Source of the DNA: Comamonadaceae bacterium
Lineage (GTDB): Bacteria > Pseudomonadota > Gammaproteobacteria > Burkholderiales > Burkholderiaceae_C
Reading direction: 5' to 3'
NCBI GenBank assembly: GCA_947372865.1
Contig: CANBVJ010000038.1
Location: forward strand, 1-32,997
DNA length: 32,997 nt
The position numbers and the translations under genes were made by a program. Shown here piece by piece: positions 25,102 through 30,989 of this stretch; positions within the stretch are counted from its first letter, which is position 1, and each line of letters opens with the position of its first letter. Below the pieces are notes generated by a model. That model worked only from the letters and a program-made list of their open reading frames with translations, was not told the DNA's origin and did no database searches.

Positions 25102-25596
25102 CTACCAACCCAGGGTCAGGGTGATGGTGGGGTCGGAATAGACGCCTGGCCCGTCGGCCAGATTGGCAGGGGTGTTGTCAATCTTTCCGTAGATGGTGAT
25201 GGACTGGTTGGTAATGTCGCCGCTGATAGTCTGCGTGTATTGCGCCGCACCGGTATCACCCCAAACGGTGGCCCGTGCGGCGTCTTGGTACAGGTTGTAG
25301 GTCAGCGCGGTACTTCCCTTTTTTTGCGTGCGCTGGGCTACGGTACCGCTGCCTGCGCTCAGGCCTACGGTAATGGTGCCAGTCCCGGCCCCATTTGTGC
25401 TGCAACTTATGCTGAAGGTAGTGGCGCTGGTCAGGCTGCCCAGCAAATTAGTCACAAACACCATGGTGGGCGGTTGGGTGACGCTGCAGCTATTGATGTG
25501 CAGTGCCGCCTGCGCATTGCCAAGCGCACCCAGGGCCAAGGCGCCCCACAGCAGGGCGAGCGTCGGCGCCGTCCATTGGTTGTTGCGCGCCATCAT
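25102..25596 (-). CDS. SCPU domain pilin, divergent minor subunit
   Basis: 164 aa from the ATG at 25596, which overlaps the stop of the upstream SCPU gene (TGATG-type overlap). Signal peptide with hydrophobic LALLWGALALGALGNAQA. The mature part keeps the SCPU plan (INSCSV, FSISCST, YNLYQDAARATVWGD, ITIYGKI, PTITLTLGW) but is much less like the other two pilins, so it is probably a minor or adaptor subunit. It is coupled to the 25596-26096 gene. Chaperone and usher are on the opposite strand 4 kb away. Confidence 0.8.
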   Translation of the reverse strand: MMARNNQWTAPTLALLWGALALGALGNAQAALHINSCSVTQPPTMVFVTNLLGSLTSATTFSISCSTNGAGTGTITVGLSAGSGTVAQRTQKKGSTALTYNLYQDAARATVWGDTGAAQYTQTISGDITNQSITIYGKIDNTPANLADGPGVYSDPTITLTLGW

Positions 25597-26096
25597 CAAT
25601 AGGTAATCGTGGCCGTAATGCTGTCCGAATACGCGCCAACGCCCGGGGTGTACTGGTTTTTCGGAATCTTGCCGTAGACGGTTATGGTGTTTTCGGTGGT
25701 CAGGCCCGAACCGGTGCCAACCAGGGCTCCGGTGCTGGCGCCCCAGTTGGTGGCGCGCCCGCTGTCAGAGTACAGGCTGTAGTTCAGGCGGTTGGTGCCG
25801 CTGCTCATGGTGCGCGCCGTGTCGGTGGCGCTGCCCCCGGCGCTCAGGCCCACGGTGTAAGACAAGCCCGAGCTGCACTGCACCTTGAACGTGGTCGAGC
25901 CCAGGGTGTCGCTGCTGGCGGTGGGGTCATAGGTGGCAAAGGTCAGGCCCGTGGACGCGGTGGACACAACGCAGACGCTGGAGATGGTGGTGCTGACAGC
26001 AAAGGTGGTGGTGACGGTTGCCGCCTGCCCCGCGCAGGCCAAGACGCCGAGCGCGAGACACAGCGCGGTGCTGCGAATGAATTTCCCCAATGTCAT
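25596..26096 (-). CDS. SCPU domain pilin, close paralogue of the 19774 pilin
   Basis: 166 aa from the ATG at 26096 (MTLGKFIRSTA), with GGGGAACG upstream. The longer open frame to 26264 lacks homologous sequence. Signal peptide about 24 residues (LALGVLACAGQAA). The mature region closely tracks the plus-strand pilin: VSTASTGLTFATYDPTASSD, STTFKVQC, NYSLYSDSGRATNWGAS, ENTITVYGKIPKNQY, DSITATITY. Likely an alternative major subunit for the same chaperone and usher. First gene of the minus-strand SCPU-SCPU pair. Confidence 0.85.
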   Translation of the reverse strand: MTLGKFIRSTALCLALGVLACAGQAATVTTTFAVSTTISSVCVVSTASTGLTFATYDPTASSDTLGSTTFKVQCSSGLSYTVGLSAGGSATDTARTMSSGTNRLNYSLYSDSGRATNWGASTGALVGTGSGLTTENTITVYGKIPKNQYTPGVGAYSDSITATITY

Positions 26097-26400
26097 GACT
26101 GCGTTCCCCGTCGGATAAGTGTGGATTGAAAAGTGGTTTGGGGTCGGCAAGCGGCACGTCTGGTATGCGCAAGTTCGGCCCCATGACTGAACACAGGTGG
26201 AAGTCTGGCGAACCTTTGCGTCGGCGGCGTGATCTGGCGCACGGCTTTGGCGCAGCGCAGGCAAGGCGGCACGCCCATCAAAGCGGCGTCATGATCTGCA
26301 TCAATGGGGCCGGGGGCGGCGGCTTTGCGTGCTACAACCCAGGGCGGCGCGCAACAGCTGCACCGCCCCCACGCCAACCCAACGCCCCGCCCAATCCCTT
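26097..26400. other. Intergenic region between SCPU pilin and DHA2 transporter
   Basis: About 300 bp between divergent genes. It should contain the minus-strand promoter of the SCPU pair and the plus-strand promoter of the transporter. No convincing promoter boxes, repeats or structured RNA were recognised. An open frame from a GTG at 26329 leads into the transporter and might be part of it. Confidence 0.3.
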
Positions 26401-27996
26401 TTGAAACCCACAAGCATTCCCCCGCCGCAGTCTGACCGCAGCTTCCTTGAGTCGCTTGCCGCCATGCTGGGCATCGCACTGGCTTTTATGCTGATTGCCC
26501 TGAACACCTCGGTGGTGGGCACCGCCATGCCGCGCATCGTGGCCGACCTGAGCGGTTACGACCTGTACCAATGGGCGGCGTCGGCCTTTTTGGTGGGCAA
26601 CGCGGTCATGATTCCGATTACCGGTCGCCTGGGCGACTTGCACGGGCGCAAGCCCTTTGTGCTGGCGGCGGTGGTCTTGTTCGCTTTGGCGTCCATTGCC
26701 TGCGCGGCCTCGCAAACCATGTTGCAGCTTGTGGGCGCCCGCGCCTTGCAGGGGCTGGCCGGCGGCATGCTGCTGGGCGTGGCATCGGCCTGCGTGCCTG
26801 ATTTGTTTCCCGACGCGGTGCAGCGCGTGCGCTGGCAGGTGCTGCTGTCGGCGGGCTACGGCGTGGCGCTGGCCGTGGGTCCGTGGCTGGGCGGCTGGCT
26901 CACCGAACATGTGGGCTGGCGCTACGTGTTTTTGGTCAATCTGCCACTCGCCTTGGCCGCACTGCTGATGGTGTGGCGCTACTTTCCTCACATCGTGCAG
27001 CACGCCCAGGGCGACCGCAGCATTGACTGGCTGGGCGCGCTCTTGCTGCTGCTGGCCATTTGTGGCTTGCTGGCGGCGGCCGAATTTAGCCAGACGCACG
27101 GCTTTGGCAGCCTGCAGGCGCTGGGCTTGTGGGCGGGCACGGGTGCCTTGGTCTACGGCTTTTTTCGCCACCAGTACCACACCCGCGCGCCCATCATCTC
27201 GCCCGAGTTGCTGGACAACCGGGGGGCGCGCAAGCTCATGCTGCTGGGGCTGCTCACCGGGCTGACCATGTTCACCCTGATTTTTTACACGCCTTTGCTC
27301 TTGCAAGGCAGCTTTGGCCAGTCGCCGCACGAGGCCGGGGTGGTGATGACGCCGCTGCTGGTGCTCATCACCATTGGCAGCATCGTCAATTCCCGGCTCC
27401 TGCCCCGCCTGCAGCGCGCCGAGCGGCTGATCGCCTGGGGCCAGTTGGGCACCATGCTGAGTTGCCTCTTGCTGGCGCTGGTGGACGCGCACACACCCAC
27501 CAGCTTGCTGATGGTGATTTTTGGCCTGTGCGGCTTTAGCCTGGGCTTTCAGCTGCCCAATCTGTCTTTGCAAATCATGGCGGTGGCTGGGCGACGCCAC
27601 ATGGGCGTGGCGTCGGCGCTGGCGCAGTCCACCCGCATGGTTGGCAGCATGGTGGGTGTGGGCGTGGCCAGCGTGCTGGTCAACGCCTTTTACGCCCGCC
27701 AGACGGCCGCTGCGCTGCTGCAGCACCAGATCACCGACACGGCGCTGGCCAAGCTCTTGTCCTCGCCCCAGATCCTGATCAGGGAGCAAGACCAGGCCGC
27801 CTTGCGCTCGCTGGCCCGAGGCCTGGGTCTGGACGCCGCCCCTTTGTTTGAAGCGGCGCGCCAGGGGCTGGTCAGCGGCACGCACGCGGCGTTTTTGCTG
27901 TGCGCGCTGATTGCGGGCCTGAGCGTGCTCATTAGCTGGCGCTTGCCGCACTACACGATTCGCCCCCAGACGGCGCCCGCGCCAGAATCAGACTAG
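26401..27996 (+). CDS. DHA2-family MFS multidrug efflux transporter (EmrB/QacA type)
   Basis: About 531 aa from a TTG at 26401. The start is uncertain: GTG 26329 or ATG 26464 are alternatives, and none has a clear ribosome binding site. Predicted 14-helix proton-driven exporter of the inner membrane. Helix 1 carries LNTSVVGTAMPRI, the DHA2 motif D1 position. Helix 2-3 loop motif A is GRLGDLHGRKPFVLAA, and motif C-like GVALAVGPWLGGWL is in helix 5. A charged C-terminal periplasmic/cytosolic tail precedes the last helix. No EmrA-like adaptor or regulator is adjacent. Substrates unknown. Confidence 0.87.
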   Translation: MKPTSIPPPQSDRSFLESLAAMLGIALAFMLIALNTSVVGTAMPRIVADLSGYDLYQWAASAFLVGNAVMIPITGRLGDLHGRKPFVLAAVVLFALASIACAASQTMLQLVGARALQGLAGGMLLGVASACVPDLFPDAVQRVRWQVLLSAGYGVALAVGPWLGGWLTEHVGWRYVFLVNLPLALAALLMVWRYFPHIVQHAQGDRSIDWLGALLLLLAICGLLAAAEFSQTHGFGSLQALGLWAGTGALVYGFFRHQYHTRAPIISPELLDNRGARKLMLLGLLTGLTMFTLIFYTPLLLQGSFGQSPHEAGVVMTPLLVLITIGSIVNSRLLPRLQRAERLIAWGQLGTMLSCLLLALVDAHTPTSLLMVIFGLCGFSLGFQLPNLSLQIMAVAGRRHMGVASALAQSTRMVGSMVGVGVASVLVNAFYARQTAAALLQHQITDTALAKLLSSPQILIREQDQAALRSLARGLGLDAAPLFEAARQGLVSGTHAAFLLCALIAGLSVLISWRLPHYTIRPQTAPAPESD

Positions 27997-28069
27997 CGCA
28001 AAATCACCCGCCGGGCCCACAATGGCGCCAGCACCCCAACCAAGTGCCAGCCCCCCTACAGGAACTGCT

Positions 28070-28405
28070 ATGTCCAGCCCATCACCGATCTACAGCCCGA
28101 CGGCCCCTACCCGCAGCGAAATAGACGCCATGCCCGGCGCGCTGCTCTTGCAGTTTGGCGTGGGCTGGTGTGGCCACTGCCAGGCGGGCGAACCGGCTAT
28201 TGCCCAGGCCCTGCAGGCTTATCCGCAGCTTGCGCACCTGCGCATTGAAGACGGCCCGGGTCGGGCCTTGGGGCGCTCGTTCAAGATCAAACTCTGGCCC
28301 ACGCTGGTGCTGATGCACGGGGGCGAGGAACGGGCCCGCCTGGTGCGTCCCACCCAGGTGGCGCAGGTGCAAGAATTTTTGCGCCAGTTGCCCGACGGGG
28401 ACTGA
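28070..28405 (+). CDS. Thioredoxin-like protein
   Basis: 111 aa from the ATG at 28070, preceded by AGGAA. Thioredoxin fold with the redox motif Trp-Cys-Gly-His-Cys (Cys34, Cys37) in LLQFGVGWCGHC and the cis-proline loop KLWPTLVLM. WCGHC is the protein-disulfide-isomerase-like variant rather than WCGPC, which suggests a higher redox potential. No signal peptide, so it is probably cytosolic. The first helix and strand are shorter than in TrxA. It stands alone, 73 bp after the transporter. Confidence 0.85.
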   Translation: MSSPSPIYSPTAPTRSEIDAMPGALLLQFGVGWCGHCQAGEPAIAQALQAYPQLAHLRIEDGPGRALGRSFKIKLWPTLVLMHGGEERARLVRPTQVAQVQEFLRQLPDGD

Positions 28406-28466
28406 GCCGTTCTTGGTCGCCCCCCCCCCGAAGCGCCATGACGCGCCATAGCGCCGCGCAAAGGGG

Positions 28467-29672
28467 TCAATCGCAGGCTTTAACGGGAAAGCGCCGTACC
28501 AGCGCCCCAAACAAAACTACGCCGAGCCACAAACTGGCAGCCGCAGCCTGCAAGGCCAGGGCAAAACCCTGGCGCGCATCCCCACTGGTTTGCAGCAGCA
28601 GACCCACCAAAAGCGGCCCTGCAATCTGGCCCAGCCCATAAGCGGCCGTCAGCAGGCCGATAAAGCCCGATGCCCCTACCGGACGCAGGCGCCGCACCTC
28701 TTGCAAGGCAAACATGGTGATGGCGGTAAACGGCAGGCCAATCAAAAAGCTGCTCAGCGCAAAGCCGGTCAGCGTGGGCCAGCCCAGGCTCAGCATCACA
28801 CCGGTGGCCTGCAGGGTGTAGCCGCCCATGAGCAGGTGGCGCCGGTCCCAGTGCGCCGGAATGCGCAGGGTAATCAGCGCGCCCAGGCTCACGCCCACGC
28901 CAAACAGCGGCCAAAACAGGTCCAGCCACACCGACCCGGCCAGCGACTGGCGCGCGATCAGCGGCAAAAATGTGGCGGTAATGATGTAGCCAAAACCCGC
29001 CAGCCCGTAGGCCAGCGCCAAAATCGCCACGGCGCCCGCGCCCGAACCGGCGGTCTGTTGCACAGGTGCGGCCTCTTGGGGCAGGCCGCCGCGCAGTTGC
29101 GGCCACACCAGCACGGTCAGTAGCAGCGCCAGTGCTGCAAAAGCCAGCCAGCCGGTGGCCGCACTCAGGCCTGCTGCCACCAAGGCCGTGGCGGCCAGAC
29201 CGCTGGCGGTAATGCCCAAGCCCGGCCCCACGTAGATCAGCCCGGCTAGGCGTGGCGCGCCCTGGGCGGTGAGCTGCTGCAGGCACCAGCCCGAGCTGTA
29301 GACAAACACCAGCGCACTGGCGACCCCCGCCAAAAAGCGCCACAGCGGCCAGGCGACCGGCCAGGGCAGGGCCATGCCCAAGGTCAGCAGCACGGTGGCC
29401 ACCAGCCCCAGGCGAATGGCCCGGGTGTGGACCACCGGGCGCAGCCCCGGCCACCGGGCACTGGCCCAGGGCAGCAGCGCGCAGCCCAGCGCCCCCAGCC
29501 AGTAACCCAGGTAGTTGGCGGTGGCCAGCCCACTGGCCGCAGGCAGACCGAGCACGCCGTCGTGCAGCATCATGGGCAGCAGGGGCGTAAAGGCAAAGCG
29601 CCCAATACCCATGGCCACGGCCAGCGCCACCATGCCGGTGGCTGCAATGGCGAAAGGATGGCGCGGCTTCAT
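28467..29672 (-). CDS. YbfB/YjiJ family MFS transporter
   Basis: 401 aa, predicted 12 membrane helices. The N-terminus has the family pattern GMVALAVAMGIGRFAFTPLLPMM followed by ANYLGYWLGALGCALLP, which is diagnostic for the YbfB/YjiJ branch of MFS proteins. No substrate is established for the family. It converges with the thioredoxin-like gene. Between them is a 10-C homopolymer (28420-28429) and repeated GCGCCAT. The upstream neighbour is divergent. Confidence 0.87.
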   Translation of the reverse strand: MKPRHPFAIAATGMVALAVAMGIGRFAFTPLLPMMLHDGVLGLPAASGLATANYLGYWLGALGCALLPWASARWPGLRPVVHTRAIRLGLVATVLLTLGMALPWPVAWPLWRFLAGVASALVFVYSSGWCLQQLTAQGAPRLAGLIYVGPGLGITASGLAATALVAAGLSAATGWLAFAALALLLTVLVWPQLRGGLPQEAAPVQQTAGSGAGAVAILALAYGLAGFGYIITATFLPLIARQSLAGSVWLDLFWPLFGVGVSLGALITLRIPAHWDRRHLLMGGYTLQATGVMLSLGWPTLTGFALSSFLIGLPFTAITMFALQEVRRLRPVGASGFIGLLTAAYGLGQIAGPLLVGLLLQTSGDARQGFALALQAAAASLWLGVVLFGALVRRFPVKACD

Positions 29673-29778
29673 GCGCTGATTGTGCCGCCTGCTGCGGTGC
29701 GTCTTGCTTGAAGCTCTGCGCCAAGCGCGTCGCTGGGCGCGGGCCAGGTTGCCAGCAAGACCTTACAAACTGGCATCG

Positions 29779-29796
29779 CCTAGGTTTCACCCTAGG
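29779..29796. repeat. Paired CCTAGG palindromes before an uncharacterised gene
   Basis: CCTAGG at 29779-29784 and again at 29791-29796, six bases apart. They can pair as a small hairpin immediately upstream of the ATG at 29797. Possibly a regulatory site; nothing more can be said. Confidence 0.3.
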
Positions 29797-29820
29797 ATGC
29801 GCGCGATCTTGCACCCCACC

Positions 29821-30618
29821 ATGACCATTCCCACACGCTCCATGTCCGCCAAGCCGCCCGCCACGCCCCGTATCGTGCTGGTGCTGGGCAGCGCGGCCGA
29901 CGCGGTGCGTGCCCGCGCATGGCCCCGTGCGCCCTTTGCCGCCGTGGTTGCGATCAACAACGCCTGGCAAATTCGCAGCGACTGGGACTACCTGATTCAT
30001 CCGGAAGATTTTCCGCCCGAGCGCTGGCCTGCGTCCTTTAACCGCCAAACCCAAGCGGTGGTGACGGCGGCGGATTACGTGCCCGTGCAAAACCGCTTTG
30101 GCGGCTTTGTCTACGCCGGAGGCACCATGGCATTTACGGCAGCGTATTGGGCGCTGGGCGCCTTGCAGCCCGACGTCATTGCCTTTGTGGGCTGCGATAT
30201 GGTCTATGGCACGGGTCCGCAGACCCACTTTTATGGCAGGGGCGCCGCCGACCCGCTGCGCGAAGACGTGACGCTGCAAAGCCTTGAGGCCAAGTCGCTG
30301 CGCCTGCTGGCCCTGGCGGGCCAAGAAAACTGTGTGTTGGTCAACCTGTCTGAGCAGGCCAGCTCGCGCCTGCTGTATCCGCGCAGCAGCCCACAGGCCT
30401 TGGCGACATGGTCGCGCTCGCATTGGCGCGAGCAATTGCAGGAACAGCGCGCCAGCCTGAACCCGCTGGCGCTGCGCGCAGCGCTGCACCGGGAGTCCGA
30501 GTTGGGCTATATGGTGCAGTCAGGCCGGTATTGGGAGGTGCGGTCCACGCTGGACGCAGCCAAATTGAACGCGCTTGACCAGCAATGGTTGGCCGTGGGC
30601 CAAGTGCAAAGCGCCTAG
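29821..30618 (+). CDS. Uncharacterised protein, possible MptE-like/glycosyltransferase-42-like Rossmann fold
   Basis: About 265 aa from the ATG at 29821. ATGs at 29797 and 29842 are equally possible and no ribosome binding site decides. No certain family. The order of elements is an N-terminal IVLVLGSAADA strand-loop, VVAINNAWQI with an acidic DYLIHPEDFP, then AGGTMAFTAAYWALGALQPDVIAFVGCDMVY with a nearby THFYGR, and a late NCVLVNLSEQASSRLLYP. That order resembles the DUF115/MptE-like and GT42 sialyltransferase-type Rossmann proteins, where the Gly-rich helix and GxD strand form the nucleotide pocket. This is pattern-level resemblance only. No signal peptide. Single gene with its own terminator. 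Confidence 0.6.
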   Translation: MTIPTRSMSAKPPATPRIVLVLGSAADAVRARAWPRAPFAAVVAINNAWQIRSDWDYLIHPEDFPPERWPASFNRQTQAVVTAADYVPVQNRFGGFVYAGGTMAFTAAYWALGALQPDVIAFVGCDMVYGTGPQTHFYGRGAADPLREDVTLQSLEAKSLRLLALAGQENCVLVNLSEQASSRLLYPRSSPQALATWSRSHWREQLQEQRASLNPLALRAALHRESELGYMVQSGRYWEVRSTLDAAKLNALDQQWLAVGQVQSA

Positions 30619-30630
30619 GAGAGGCGCTTT
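30608..30630 (+). terminator. Hairpin terminator overlapping the stop codon
   Basis: AAAGCGCCT (30608-30616) and AGGCGCTTT (30622-30630) form a perfect 9-bp stem around a 5-nt loop. The TAG stop begins at 30616 inside it. A second stem (GGGCGC/GCGCCC at 30640-30654) follows and could serve the convergent gene. Confidence 0.55.
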
Positions 30631-30660
30631 GCCAGCGGCGGGCGCGGTGCGCCCCGTCGC

Positions 30661-30918
30661 TTAAGCGGCGGGATCAGCCGCTGGAGCAGTCGCCGCGACG
30701 GGCGCCACTGCGGGCTTGGGGGGAGAACAGTCGCCGCAGACGAACATGCTTTTGCCCGCCAGCTTCTTGAAAGAGCCCAAAGAACGGGGTTTGTGCAGGC
30801 CGCATTTGGCGCAGCTCATGCTGGCGTTGCCAGACGATTGTGCAAACGGGGAGCCGGAGGCGCGCGATCGATAGCGCAGGCCGTCGGCACTGATTTTTGT
30901 GGTGGTGTTGTCGCGCAT
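30661..30918 (-). CDS. Small Cys4 (zinc-ribbon-like) protein
   Basis: 85 aa from the ATG at 30918, preceded by GGGGG; in-frame ATGs at 30927 and 30954 are alternatives. The middle has Cys-x2-Cys (MSCAKCG) and, about 25 residues later, Cys-x2-Cys (FVCGDCS), which looks like one zinc knuckle pair with basic residues between (HKPRSLGSFKKLAGK). The C-terminus is a Pro/Ala-rich tail. No family recognised. It follows the acetoacetate-CoA ligase gene on the same strand by 71 bp, so it could be co-transcribed. Confidence 0.6.
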   Translation of the reverse strand: MRDNTTTKISADGLRYRSRASGSPFAQSSGNASMSCAKCGLHKPRSLGSFKKLAGKSMFVCGDCSPPKPAVAPVAATAPAADPAA

Positions 30919-30989
30919 AACCCCCATTTTGCCGCTTTTATGGAAAGTTAGCAAAAAGGGCTATGTATGCGGCGGTTTTTGCGGGGCCT

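Noticed and set aside
26332..27951. 539-codon frame antisense to the DHA2 transporter
   Set aside because: Gln/His/Arg-rich translation typical of the antisense of a membrane protein gene; the transporter frame has clear MFS motifs.
28480..30489. 669-codon minus-strand frame spanning the YbfB transporter and the gene at 29821
   Set aside because: It crosses two convincing genes in a non-coding phase; the translation is Gly/Arg/His-rich with no domain.
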